From the NCBI GenBank assembly GCA_946482165.1, contig CAMLQS010000035.1, forward strand, positions 1 to 23,426: a stretch of DNA of 23,426 bases, written 5' to 3'. The stretch comes from an uncultured Verrucomicrobiota bacterium (GTDB taxonomy: Bacteria > Verrucomicrobiota > Verrucomicrobiae > Opitutales > Opitutaceae). Below, one piece after another: positions 1 to 7,580 of the stretch (position 1 is its first letter; every line of letters starts with the position of its first letter). A model generated the notes under the pieces. It searched no databases, was not told the origin of the DNA, and saw only the letters and a list, made by a program, of their open reading frames with translations. A program made the translations under genes and the position numbers.

Positions 1-706
1 TGGCGTTGAAGATCTTGTGGCGGCAGTGCTCGGAGTTGGCCTGCGCGAACATCATCAGCTCGATGTCGTGCGGGTCGCGGCCGAGCGCGGTGAAGTTTTT
101 GACGAGGTAGTCGATCTCGTCCTCGGCGAGCGCGAGGCCGAGGGCGGTGTTGGTCTCGACGAGGGCGGCGCGGCCTTGGGTAAGCACGGGCACGCTGCCC
201 ATGGGCTTGGGCGCGGCGTGGCTGAAAAGCGCGGCGCAGGCGTCGAGCGAATCGAAAACGGCCTGCGTCATCCGGTCGTGGATCTTGCCTCGTATGGTCG
301 CGAGCTGGCCGGCGCCGAGGACCATGAGGGGCTTGGTCAGCGCGGCGTTGTCGATGTCGAAGGTGAACTCGACCACGCGCTCGATGCGGACGATCGGCGC
401 GAGACCGCAGATATGGGCGATGTCGGTCGCTTTGGAGGACCAAGGCGAAATGGTGCCGGGGCGCGGCGCGACGACTTGGACGAGTCCGGTGATGGCGGGC
501 AGCTCGCGGCTCGGCCCGTAGGTGAGGAGTTTTTCGAGGACCGAGCGCTGCTCGGCCGAAAGATCGGCCACGCCGGCGGCGAGTTCGACCACGTGAACGA
601 AGCGGGCGGCGAGGGCGCGGACGGGCAGACCGGCTGCGGCGAGGTCGACGCGGAGTTTTTCCAAGCGAAACGGTGAGAGGGCGGAGGAGCCGCGGAGAGT
701 CAGCAT
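1..706 (-). CDS. purL: Phosphoribosylformylglycinamidine synthase, N-terminal part (cut by window edge)
   Basis: This is the first 235 codons of a large PurL (FGAM synthase), the ATP- and glutamine-dependent fourth step of de novo purine synthesis. The frame reads from an ATG at 704-706 to the window edge without a stop. The start of the product ([15 protein letters not shown]), the mid-part [21 protein letters not shown] and the near-terminal [18 protein letters not shown] are hallmarks of the long, single-chain PurL of proteobacterial type; the last is the very conserved segment leading into the synthetase domain. The rest, including the C-terminal glutaminase domain, lies outside the window. 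The gene diverges from the purF-type gene at 980. No Shine-Dalgarno is visible; the leader is pyrimidine-rich. Identification is from motif recognition and is strong. Confidence 0.95.
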   Translation of the reverse strand, partial: MLTLRGSSALSPFRLEKLRVDLAAAGLPVRALAARFVHVVELAAGVADLSAEQRSVLEKLLTYGPSRELPAITGLVQVVAPRPGTISPWSSKATDIAHICGLAPIVRIERVVEFTFDIDNAALTKPLMVLGAGQLATIRGKIHDRMTQAVFDSLDACAALFSHAAPKPMGSVPVLTQGRAALVETNTALGLALAEDEIDYLVKNFTALGRDPHDIELMMFAQANSEHCRHKIFNA

Positions 707-979
707 GGTCGGGAAAACCCGCGATGCTTCGGACGCGGACGGGCGCGGTCAAGGGGCGGAGAGGGTCGACGGCACTTTCACACGCATACCGGTAATTTCA
801 CCGAAAAAGCCGTTGACCGGCGGGGGCCTGCCTTCGGTATGGCACGTTTTTAATGCCGTGAAGGTCTCCGTGAGCGACAGCCCTAGGCAGAGTGGTTCGC
901 ACCGTGTGGGTGCGGGCGGGGTGTGTGCCAGACTGGCAAAACGCGGAATTTAGCACTTCGTCCCCCCTTTTCCCGACTC
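707..979. promoter_or_regulatory. Divergent purL / purF control region
   Basis: This 273-base gap separates the divergent purL and purF starts and must hold both promoters. A possible plus-strand promoter is TTGACC at 813-818 with TATGGC at 838-843; the 19-base spacing is long, so this is weak. GTCGGGAAAA at 708-717 is repeated in inverted orientation as TTTTCCCGAC at 968-977, so both genes carry the same ten bases just before their ATG. No known riboswitch fold was recognised. Confidence 0.4.
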
Positions 980-2890
980 ATGTCCGACAAGATCACCCAC
1001 GAATGCGGCATAGCGCTGGTCCGGCTGTTGAAGCCTCTCTCCTACTACCAGGAGAAATACGGCACCCCGCTCTGGGGCTTCACCAAGCTCTTCCTCCTGA
1101 TGGAGAAACAGCACAACCGCGGCCAGGATGGCGCGGGCGTCGCCTGCGTGAAACTCGATATGCCCGTAGGCGAGCCGTTCATGTTCCGCGAGCGCTGCGT
1201 GAAGGCCAACCCGCTCGACAAGATTTTCAAAACCCTCCTCGCCCAGTATGACGAGAAGAAGGCCACGGGCGAAATCCACCCCGAGTTCGCCGACACGGTG
1301 AAAAAGCACTTCGACTTCGGCGGAGAGCTCCTCGTCGGCCACCTGCGCTACGGCACCTCGGGCGGTTACAACATCTCGTCGTGTCATCCCTATTTCCGCC
1401 GCTCGCCTTGGCCGACGCGCAATCTCTCGCTCTGCGGCAATTTCAACATGACCAACACCGAGGAGCTGAACCAGTCGCTCGTCGGCATGGGTCAGCACCC
1501 GATCTTCGCCACCGACACGCAGGCCCTGTTGGAAAAAATCGGCTTCTTCCTCGATGAGGAGCACGAGGACATCTACCGCGCCCTTCGCGCGCAGGGTCTC
1601 AAGGGCGAGGAGATTTCCCGCCAGATCAGCGAACGCCTCGACCTCGGCCGCGTCATCACCCGCTCCGCCTCCAAGTGGGACGGCGGCTACACGCTCTGCG
1701 GCCTCGTCGGCAACGGCGACGCCTTTGTCGCGCGCGACCCGGCCGGCATCCGCCCCGCCTTCTTTTTCCAGAACGACGAGGTCATCGCCTTCGCCTCCGA
1801 ACGGGCGCCCCTGCAGACTATCTTCGATCTCTCCGCCCCCGACGTGAAGGAGGTCCCTCCCGGACACGTCATGGTGATGAAGCGCGATGGCCGCATTTCG
1901 CAGACGCAGTTCACCGCTCCCCTGCCCCGCGCCTCCTGCTCCTTCGAGCGTATCTACTTCTCGCGCGGCAACGACCTCGACATCTACAAAGAGCGCAAAG
2001 CCCTCGGCTCCCGCCTCGCCGACCAAGTCCTCAAGGCCGTCGGCGGAGACTGGGGCCGCAGCGTGTTCAGCTTTATCCCCAACACCGCCGAGGTCGCCTA
2101 CTACGGCCTCATGCACGGTCTCCGCGAGAAGCGCCGGGCCGAGGTGAAAAAAGGTATCCTCGAGGCCGCCGCAAAGGGCGAGATCACCGACGCCTTGCTC
2201 GACGAACTGGTCACCAACAACTGGCCCCGCGGCGAGAAGGTCGTCTCGAAGGACATCAAGCTGCGCACCTTCATCGGCCAGGAGTCGATGCGCAACCACC
2301 TCGCCAGCCACGTCTACGACATCAGCTACGGCTCCGTGCAACCGGGCGACAACCTCGTGTGCGTCGACGACTCCATCGTGCGCGGCACCACCCTGCGCAA
2401 ATCCATCCTGCGCATCCTCACCCGCCTCCAGCCGCGCAAGATCGTCATCGTCTCCACCGCGCCTCAAATCCGCTACCCCGACTGCTACGGCATCGACATG
2501 TCGCAGCTCGGCAAGTTCATCGCCTTCGAGGCCGCCGTCACCCTCCTTAAAGAGCGCGGTCAAACCGAACTGCTCACCGAAGTTTACCAGCTCTGCCGCG
2601 AGGCCGTGGCCAAGGGCGAGTCGATCAACTACGTCCAGCGCATCTACTCGCCATTCAGCCCGGAAGAGATTTCGGCGAAAATCGCCGAGTTCGTGCGCCC
2701 GACCAACGTCGATTGGCATGGCGAGATAGAGGTCATCTTCCAAAGCCTCGAGAACCTCCACGCCGCCTGCCCGCAGCACACCGGCGACTGGTATTTCTCC
2801 GGCCGTTATCCGACGCGCGGCGGCTACCGCGTCGTGAACCAGGCCTTCGTCAACTACTACGAAAACAGCGAGGGCGGCCGGGCCTACTGA
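980..2890 (+). CDS. purF: Amidophosphoribosyltransferase, long PurF-type
   Basis: A 636-residue protein of the PurF family, which makes phosphoribosylamine from PRPP and glutamine, the first committed purine step. The start is set at ATG 980 because it gives MSDKITHECG, placing the expected nucleophilic cysteine at residue 9 after a short removable leader. An upstream in-frame GTG at 923 would bury it. The glutaminase half carries LRYGTSGGYN, CGNFNMTN and FATDTQALLEKI. The transferase half carries RTFIGQE and the PRPP loop VCVDDSIVRGTT near residues 460-471. The protein is over 100 residues longer than the roughly 505-residue E. coli enzyme, with extra sequence between the SFIPNTAEVAYYGL stretch and RTFIGQE. 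Similar long forms are, to my recollection, usual in Bacteroidetes. The ORF6N gene starts 7 bases after its stop. Whether it is the sole PurF or a paralogue cannot be told here. Confidence 0.88.
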   Translation: MSDKITHECGIALVRLLKPLSYYQEKYGTPLWGFTKLFLLMEKQHNRGQDGAGVACVKLDMPVGEPFMFRERCVKANPLDKIFKTLLAQYDEKKATGEIHPEFADTVKKHFDFGGELLVGHLRYGTSGGYNISSCHPYFRRSPWPTRNLSLCGNFNMTNTEELNQSLVGMGQHPIFATDTQALLEKIGFFLDEEHEDIYRALRAQGLKGEEISRQISERLDLGRVITRSASKWDGGYTLCGLVGNGDAFVARDPAGIRPAFFFQNDEVIAFASERAPLQTIFDLSAPDVKEVPPGHVMVMKRDGRISQTQFTAPLPRASCSFERIYFSRGNDLDIYKERKALGSRLADQVLKAVGGDWGRSVFSFIPNTAEVAYYGLMHGLREKRRAEVKKGILEAAAKGEITDALLDELVTNNWPRGEKVVSKDIKLRTFIGQESMRNHLASHVYDISYGSVQPGDNLVCVDDSIVRGTTLRKSILRILTRLQPRKIVIVSTAPQIRYPDCYGIDMSQLGKFIAFEAAVTLLKERGQTELLTEVYQLCREAVAKGESINYVQRIYSPFSPEEISAKIAEFVRPTNVDWHGEIEVIFQSLENLHAACPQHTGDWYFSGRYPTRGGYRVVNQAFVNYYENSEGGRAY

Positions 2891-2897
2891 GCCGAGC

Positions 2898-3446
2898 ATG
2901 GCGGCCAACCCCGAAAACGTCTCCGCCAGCCCGGCGATACCGCGAATCCACACGATCCGCCGTCAGCGGGTCGTGCTGAGCGCGGATCTCGCGCTGCTCT
3001 ACGGCGTGGAGCCGCGGCAACTCATGCAAGCGGTCGCCCGAAACCCGGATCGCTTTCCCTCCGACTTCTGTTTCGCCCTTACGCGCGAAGAAGTTGCAAA
3101 CTTGAAGTCACAAATTGTGATTTCAAGTTCCGGTCACGGCGGTGCGCGAAAGCCTCCCACCGCCTTCACCGAACACGGCTGTCTGATGGCTGCCACCGTA
3201 TTGCGCAGTGAAAAGGCCGTGCAGATGAGCCTCTACCTCGTCCGCGCCTTCGTCCAGATGCGCGAGCAGATCAGCGCCAACCTCGGCGTCCTCAAGCGCC
3301 TGGCCGAGATCGACAAGAAGCTTCTTGAACATGACGTCGTGCTCCGCGAGGTGGTCGAACGCCTCAGCCCGCTCCTCAACCCGCCTGACGAGGACAAAGA
3401 CGAAGCCAAGAAAGCCAAGATCGGCTACCATCGCGGGAATCGTTGA
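2898..3446 (+). CDS. ORF6N (KilA-N-related) domain protein
   Basis: A 182-residue protein whose residues about 14-115 match the ORF6N domain: a basic start (IHTIRRQRVVLSADLALLYG), then RFPSDFCFALTREE, then the signature TAFTEHGCLMAATVLRS and YLVRAFVQMREQI. ORF6N is a presumed DNA-binding domain found in phage antirepressors and in many stand-alone chromosomal genes. The remainder (about 112-150) is charged and probably coiled coil, and the tail is rich in Lys and Asp. It begins 7 bases after the purF stop and so is probably co-transcribed with it. No phage gene lies nearby, so it looks like a stand-alone copy. Its target and role are unknown; a regulatory role toward the purine genes would be speculation. 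Confidence 0.85.
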   Translation: MAANPENVSASPAIPRIHTIRRQRVVLSADLALLYGVEPRQLMQAVARNPDRFPSDFCFALTREEVANLKSQIVISSSGHGGARKPPTAFTEHGCLMAATVLRSEKAVQMSLYLVRAFVQMREQISANLGVLKRLAEIDKKLLEHDVVLREVVERLSPLLNPPDEDKDEAKKAKIGYHRGNR

Positions 3447-3484
3447 AACAGCTCAGTAGCCCGCGCCCAATTATTCCGCCCTTT

Positions 3485-3515
3485 CATTAGCGTCCATTAG
3501 CGTTCATTAGCGGTT
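3485..3515 (+). repeat. Phased decamer repeat, three units
   Basis: Between the ORF6N gene and purM the decamer CATTAGCGTC / CATTAGCGTT / CATTAGCGGT occurs three times in tandem, ending in GGTTCC. Its layout (three units of about ten bases ending in GGTT) parallels the arms of the element at 6699-6819, although the base sequence differs. Its function is unknown; it sits only 16 bases before the purM start. Confidence 0.75.
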
Positions 3516-3530
3516 CCTTTCCTCCGTCCG

Positions 3531-4637
3531 ATGTCTCTTTCCTACGAATCCTCCGGCGTTAACTACGACCAGCTCGATGCCTTCAAGCGCGCCTGCCAAA
3601 AGGCCGCCAAGTCCACCGCGCCCCTGCTCGAGCTCCACGGCTACGCCGAGCCCGCCAACACCCGCGGCGAGAGCTGCTACCTCATGGAGGCCGACTCCCA
3701 CTTCCTCGCCCACGTCGAGGAAGGCCTCGGCACCAAGAACCTCGTCGCCGACGCCGTCTACGCCCAGACCGGAAAAAATTTCTACCGCGAGATCTCCATC
3801 GATACCGTCGCCACCATCGTCAACGACCTCGTGACCTGCGGCGCGCTCCCCATCTCCGTCGCCATGCACGCCGCCGTCGGCGAGTCCGCCTGGTTCGCCG
3901 ATTCCGCTCGCATGGAGGCGCTCGTCGCCGGCTGGGCCGAAGGCTGCCGCCAGGCCGGCGCCGTCTGGGGCGGCGGCGAAACCCCCACCCTCCGCGGCAT
4001 CGTCAACGCCGACGCCATCGTCCTCGCCGGTTCCGCCATCGGCAAAATCGAGCCCAAGTCCCAACGCATCACCGGCGGCGTCCAGGCCGGCGACGAGATC
4101 GTCTTCCTCGCCTCCTCCGGCGTGCAGACCAACGGCCTCTCCCTCTGCCGCCTCATCGCCTCGAAACTCCCGCAGGGTTACCAGACGCCCATCGGCCACG
4201 GCGACCCGCGCACCTACGGCGAAGCCCTCCTCGCCCCTTCCGTCATCTACGTGAACTTCGTCCGCGAGTGCCAGCAGTCGGGCGTCACGCTCAACTACGT
4301 CTCGCACGTCACCGGCCACGGCTGGCGCAAGCTCATGCGTCTCGACGAACCCTTCGTCTACGAGATCCACACCCCCGGCGAGGAGCCCGCCCTCTTCAAG
4401 TTCCTCCGCGAAGCCGGCCCCATCGACCTCCGCGAGGCCTACGCCACCTTCAACCAAGGCGTGGGCTTCGCCGCCTATGTCTCGCCCGACAACCTCGAGG
4501 CCACCCTCGCCGCCGCCAAGTCCTCCGGCTACCAAGCCTGGCACGCCGGCACCGTCCGCAAGCAGGGCGACCGCAAGGCCGTCACCATCCCCTCGCTCGG
4601 CCTCGAATACGACGGCAGCACCCTGCAGGTGCGCTGA
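3531..4637 (+). CDS. purM: Phosphoribosylformylglycinamidine cyclo-ligase (AIR synthase)
   Basis: A 368-residue AIR-synthase-family protein, which closes the imidazole ring of FGAM with ATP to give aminoimidazole ribonucleotide. The N-terminal half has [32 protein letters not shown] and the glycine-rich loop [13 protein letters not shown], corresponding to the nucleotide-binding domain. The second half has [27 protein letters not shown] and [11 protein letters not shown], matching the PurM C-terminal domain (the E. coli counterparts are SSGPHSNGYSL-like, THITGGG-like and FNCGVGM-like). The length is close to the usual 345-350. Some motifs deviate from E. coli PurM (for example GHGWRK in place of GGGL), so a divergent PurM or close relative is possible, but proximity to purL and purF supports purine synthesis. 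No Shine-Dalgarno; the leader is TTTCCTCCGTCCG. Confidence 0.85.
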   Translation: MSLSYESSGVNYDQLDAFKRACQKAAKSTAPLLELHGYAEPANTRGESCYLMEADSHFLAHVEEGLGTKNLVADAVYAQTGKNFYREISIDTVATIVNDLVTCGALPISVAMHAAVGESAWFADSARMEALVAGWAEGCRQAGAVWGGGETPTLRGIVNADAIVLAGSAIGKIEPKSQRITGGVQAGDEIVFLASSGVQTNGLSLCRLIASKLPQGYQTPIGHGDPRTYGEALLAPSVIYVNFVRECQQSGVTLNYVSHVTGHGWRKLMRLDEPFVYEIHTPGEEPALFKFLREAGPIDLREAYATFNQGVGFAAYVSPDNLEATLAAAKSSGYQAWHAGTVRKQGDRKAVTIPSLGLEYDGSTLQVR

Positions 4638-4650
4638 GCCAAACAGAGAT

Positions 4651-4768
4651 AGCCGCAAAAAGGCGCGGAAGTCGCAAAAACCGAGCGCCAGATTTCAGTC
4701 ACGACACGCCTATAGGCGCTCGGGCGAGCCTCGTCGTCAGAGGTGAAATTTTGTGCCTTTTTGCGGCC
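4651..4768. repeat. Nested palindromic element between purM and recF
   Basis: An outer inverted repeat CCGCAAAAAGGC at 4653-4664 pairs perfectly with GCCTTTTTGCGG at 4755-4766. An inner one, CCGAGCGCC at 4681-4689, pairs with GGCGCTCGG at 4715-4723. The twelve-base palindrome CGCCTATAGGCG lies at 4708-4719. The whole 118 bases fill most of the gap after purM and could fold into a large stem in RNA, so it may end purM transcription, but no clean hairpin plus T-run is seen. It looks like a dispersed palindromic repeat. Confidence 0.7.
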
Positions 4769-4795
4769 AACCCTGCATTGGGTTTGCTGCCTTTC

Positions 4796-5932
4796 ATGCG
4801 CCTCCGCCGACTCACCCTCCAAAATCTCCGCAACATCCCGTTCGCGGAGTTTTCGTTTTCGGGGCGACAGCAGTTCTTCGTCGGCCAAAACGGCCAGGGA
4901 AAAACCAATCTCCTCGAAGCCGTCGGCTTCGTCACCGCGCTGCGCTCCTTCCGCACCGCCGACGCCGGCCTCCTCATCGCCCAGGGCAAACGCGAGGGCG
5001 CCCTCGCCGCCGAGTTCGAGCACGAGAAATTCGGCTCCAGCCGCGTCGTCATCACCCTCCGCCCCGGCGGCAAGGAGGTGACCTGCGACGGCGAGCGCGT
5101 CACCCGCCTCGCCGATTTTCTCGGCCGATTCCCCACCGTCGTCTTCTCCTCGCAGGATCAGCAGCTCGTCCGCGGCGCCCCCGCCCTGCGGCGGCGCTGG
5201 CTCGATCTCGCCCTCGCCGGGACCGACGCCGCCTACCTGTATTCGTTGACCAACTACCACCGCGCGCTCGAAGGCCGCAACCAGCTCCTCAAGCGCCATG
5301 CTCCCGCCGCCGAGCTCGCCGCCTTCGAGGCCCCGCTCGCCGAGGCCGCCGCCGCCGCCGTCGCCGCCCGCCGCGCCGGCGTCGACGTCCTCGCTCCCCA
5401 CGTCGCGGCCGCCTACGCCGCCCTCAGCGCCGACGCCGAGCCCGCCACCCTCGCTTACGAAGCCGACACCGCGCCCGACTCCGGCGACGCCTCCGCCTGG
5501 CGCGCCCACTTCGAGCGAAGCCGCGCCCGCGACCTCCAGTTCCGCAGCTCCCTCTCCGGCCCCCACCGCGACGACCTCGCCCTCAGAATCGGCGGCCGCC
5601 CCGCCAAGGACTACGGCTCCGAGGGCCAGCAGCGCTCCCTGGTCCTCGCGCTCCGCCTCGCCCAAGTGAGCCACGTCCGCGCCGCCACCGGCATCCAGCC
5701 CGTCCTTCTCGCGGACGACGTTCTCGGCGAACTCGACCCCGCCCGCCGCCGCCGCTTCTGGTGCGCCCTCGGCGAGGAACGTCAGGTCCTCGCCACCGGC
5801 ACCGAATTGCCCGCCGCCGAACTCGGCGCTTGGGAAATCTTCCGCGTCTCCGCGGGCGCCTTCGCATCCGAAAGTGGCACGGGCATCCTGCCCGTGGGTT
5901 CGAATCCTCCCTCGCTCTCCCCCGCCGCATGA
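4796..5932 (+). CDS. recF: DNA replication and repair protein RecF
   Basis: A 378-residue RecF, the SMC/ABC-like ATPase that helps load RecA at single-strand gaps. Start ATG 4796 gives [14 protein letters not shown], the normal RecF beginning; the open frame further upstream runs through purM in another frame and is not used. Walker A is GQNGQGKT (30-37), the signature region is [10 protein letters not shown] followed by GSEGQQRSL (about 254-281), and Walker B is [13 protein letters not shown] (302-314). The length is slightly above the family norm because the last about 20 residues (from GTGILPV) come from a REP-like hairpin at the 3' end. The stop overlaps the next start (ATGA at 5929-5932). 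The gene is not beside dnaA, dnaN or gyrB in this window. Confidence 0.95.
   Translation: MRLRRLTLQNLRNIPFAEFSFSGRQQFFVGQNGQGKTNLLEAVGFVTALRSFRTADAGLLIAQGKREGALAAEFEHEKFGSSRVVITLRPGGKEVTCDGERVTRLADFLGRFPTVVFSSQDQQLVRGAPALRRRWLDLALAGTDAAYLYSLTNYHRALEGRNQLLKRHAPAAELAAFEAPLAEAAAAAVAARRAGVDVLAPHVAAAYAALSADAEPATLAYEADTAPDSGDASAWRAHFERSRARDLQFRSSLSGPHRDDLALRIGGRPAKDYGSEGQQRSLVLALRLAQVSHVRAATGIQPVLLADDVLGELDPARRRRFWCALGEERQVLATGTELPAAELGAWEIFRVSAGAFASESGTGILPVGSNPPSLSPAA
5878..5896. repeat. REP-like hairpin inside the recF 3' end
   Basis: CACGGGCA at 5878-5885 pairs perfectly with TGCCCGTG at 5889-5896 around a three-base loop. Read in the recF frame the hairpin encodes part of GTGILPV, a short peptide I recall recurring at protein ends and between genes in verrucomicrobial genomes. 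It lies after the last conserved RecF segment and just before the TSUP start. Confidence 0.75.
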
Positions 5933-6684
5933 CCTTCGACGCCACCGCGTGGCTCTTCGCCGCCTTCGCCGCCGTGGTCGTCGGCCTGTCGAAAACCGGC
6001 GTGCCCGGCCTCGGCATGCTCGCCGTGGCGATTTTCGCCAACCTCATGCCGACCAAGCAGGCCAGCGGCTTCGTCCTGCCGCTCCTTATCTTCGGCGATC
6101 TCGTCGCGGTCTTTTCCTATCGTCAGCACACCGAATGGAGCCACCTCCGCCGTCTCTTCCTTTGGACCGGCGCCGGAGTGGTCCTCGGCACGCTCGCCAT
6201 GCGCGTCATCGACAACCGCCAGGCGCAACTCCTCGTCGGCGGCCTCATCGTCGCGCTCGTCGCCCTTCACGTCTGGCGAAAGCGCCAGGCCGCCACGCAG
6301 ACCGCGTCCGCCACCAACGCCCCCGCGCATGGAGCGTGGTTCGCCCCGACCATCGGCGTCCTCGCCGGTTTCACCACCTTGGTCGCCAACGCCGCCGGGC
6401 CGCTCATGGCGATTTATCTCCTCGCCATGCGTCTGCCAAAGATGGCCTTCGTCGGCACCGCCGCGACTTTCTTCCTCCTGCTCAACCTCTTCAAGGTCCC
6501 CTTCATGATCGGCCTCGGCCTGATCACGACGGACAGTTTTTCCTTCAACCTCGCCCTCGCCCCGGCCGTCCTCGCCGGAGCTTTCCTCGGCCGATGGCTG
6601 CTCCCGCGCGTCTCGCAAGCCTGGTTTGAGCGCATCGCCCTCGCCCTCAGCGCCGCCGCCGGCCTGAAACTGCTCCTTGGCTAA
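5929..6684 (+). CDS. TSUP (TauE/SafE) family membrane permease
   Basis: A 251-residue, very hydrophobic protein with about eight predicted membrane segments in two related halves. Each half opens with a glycine-rich turn typical of the TSUP/TauE/SafE family: [18 protein letters not shown] near residue 16 and [18 protein letters not shown] near residue 146. The halves are separated by a basic loop (VWRKRQ, about 113-118) followed by a polar Ala/Thr-rich stretch. Members export or import sulfite, sulfoacetate or other small organic anions in the inner membrane; the substrate cannot be told here. Start ATG 5929 overlaps the recF stop, implying translational coupling. The same frame stays open upstream but that part is arginine-rich shadow sequence of recF. 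Confidence 0.85.
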   Translation: MTFDATAWLFAAFAAVVVGLSKTGVPGLGMLAVAIFANLMPTKQASGFVLPLLIFGDLVAVFSYRQHTEWSHLRRLFLWTGAGVVLGTLAMRVIDNRQAQLLVGGLIVALVALHVWRKRQAATQTASATNAPAHGAWFAPTIGVLAGFTTLVANAAGPLMAIYLLAMRLPKMAFVGTAATFFLLLNLFKVPFMIGLGLITTDSFSFNLALAPAVLAGAFLGRWLLPRVSQAWFERIALALSAAAGLKLLLG

Positions 6685-6698
6685 CCCAAACCTCTTCA

Positions 6699-6819
6699 AC
6701 CGCGGATCACGCGGATGAACGCGGATAAAACCAACCGCCATCCGCAACCATCCGCGCGATCCGCGGTCAAAAAATCCTCGTTTCGATTTCATCCGTGCCC
6801 ATCCGTGCGATCCGTGGTT
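6699..6819. repeat. Phased repeat array, one forward and two inverted arms
   Basis: Three related arms of about 28 bases, each made of units of roughly ten bases, lie between the TSUP gene and ruvC. The forward arm at 6699-6726 is built on CGCGGATCACGCGGATGAAC. The inverted arm at 6740-6767 is built on ATCCGCGCGATCCGCGGT. A second inverted arm at about 6790-6819 has the variant unit ATCCGTG and ends in GGTT. Arms one and two can pair over almost their full length. The element fills nearly all of the gap. Confidence 0.8.
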
Positions 6820-6843
6820 AACCCTCCGGCCTAAACGGCATCG

Positions 6844-7521
6844 ATGGCTTCTAAAAACGTCAGACAACTCTGGGCCGCGAAACTCGCCGGCGGCGGCGCG
6901 CCCGCCCGCGCAAGCCTTCTCGGCGGCGTGAAGGTCAATGCCATCCCCGTCGGCACCGTCCTCCCCGTCTCCGCCCTGCGCGGGAAAACCGCCGGTCCCG
7001 CGCCCCACCCGCTCGCCGGCGGCGTCATACGCACCGCCTTCTCCGGCCAAGTCCTCGGCATCGATCCTTCGCTGCGCGGCACCGGCCTCGCCCTCATCGA
7101 GTTTACCTCCGGCCGCGACCCTCTCCTCCTGCGCTGCCGCACCGTCACCGTGCATCCAAAAAAGAGCATGGCCTTCGCCCTCGGCGAAATTTCGTCCGCA
7201 GTCACCGCCTTCCTCAAGGATTTCGATGTCCGCCACGTCGCGCTGGAGCAGACGATCTACGTGCAGAACTTCCAGACCGCGCAGATCCTCGGCGCCGCCC
7301 GCGGCGCCGCGATCGCCGCCGCCGCCCTGCACGGCCATGAGGACGTCTTCGAATACGCCCCGCTCCGGGTGAAACAGGCCGTCGTCGGCGCCGGCCGCGC
7401 GAGCAAGGAGCAGATGGCCCGCACCGTCATGGCCCTGCTCGGCCACGGCCGCATGCTCGCGAGCGACGAGGCCGACGCCGCCGGCGTCGCCCTCTGCCAC
7501 GCCTTCACCTGGCGCGGCTGA
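6844..7521 (+). CDS. ruvC: Holliday junction resolvase RuvC with N-terminal extension
   Basis: A 225-residue protein whose residues 70-225 are RuvC, the endonuclease that cuts Holliday junctions with RuvAB. All four acidic residues of the active site are present: D74 in [13 protein letters not shown]135 in [15 protein letters not shown], and D208 and D211 in SDEADAAG (E. coli D7, E66, D138, D141). [15 protein letters not shown] is the usual basic loop. Ahead of the core lies about 69 residues rich in Ala, Gly and Pro with no recognised domain. ATG 6844 is the only ATG in reach; a GTG at 6928 would shorten the extension to about 41 residues, and no start codon lies nearer the core. It converges on queG. 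Confidence 0.92.
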   Translation: MASKNVRQLWAAKLAGGGAPARASLLGGVKVNAIPVGTVLPVSALRGKTAGPAPHPLAGGVIRTAFSGQVLGIDPSLRGTGLALIEFTSGRDPLLLRCRTVTVHPKKSMAFALGEISSAVTAFLKDFDVRHVALEQTIYVQNFQTAQILGAARGAAIAAAALHGHEDVFEYAPLRVKQAVVGAGRASKEQMARTVMALLGHGRMLASDEADAAGVALCHAFTWRG

Positions 7522-7530
7522 ACGCCCCTT

Positions 7531-7573
7531 AGGCCAGACCGCCCGTCTGGCAGCCCGACCAGCGGCCGGGCCT
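7531..7573. repeat. Twin-hairpin REP-like element, copy 1
   Basis: Two short hairpins in tandem lie between the convergent ruvC and queG stops. GCCAGAC at 7533-7539 pairs with GTCTGGC at 7545-7551. GCCCGACC at 7553-7560 pairs with GGCCGGGC at 7564-7571 (one wobble). The reverse complement of the element at 19011-19051 aligns to it along its length. The position between convergent stops fits a bidirectional terminator role, although there is no clear T-run. Confidence 0.8.
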
Positions 7574-7580
7574 GCATGCC

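Noticed and set aside
923..979. PurF start at an upstream GTG
   Set aside because: It would place the catalytic cysteine 28 residues in; the ATG at 980 puts it at residue 9, as expected.
950..2953. A 667-codon open frame antisense to purF
   Set aside because: Valine-, alanine- and glutamate-rich shadow with no motifs; the plus-strand PurF is unambiguous.
2898..3446. Prophage remnant around the ORF6N gene
   Set aside because: Neighbours are housekeeping purine genes; no integrase, structural phage genes or attachment repeats seen.
4753..5928. A 392-residue N-terminal extension of the TSUP protein
   Set aside because: Arginine/proline-rich shadow of recF; the overlapping ATG at 5929 starts a standard-length permease.
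6699..6819. CRISPR array
   Set aside because: Units are about ten bases, partly inverted, with no unique spacers and no cas genes.
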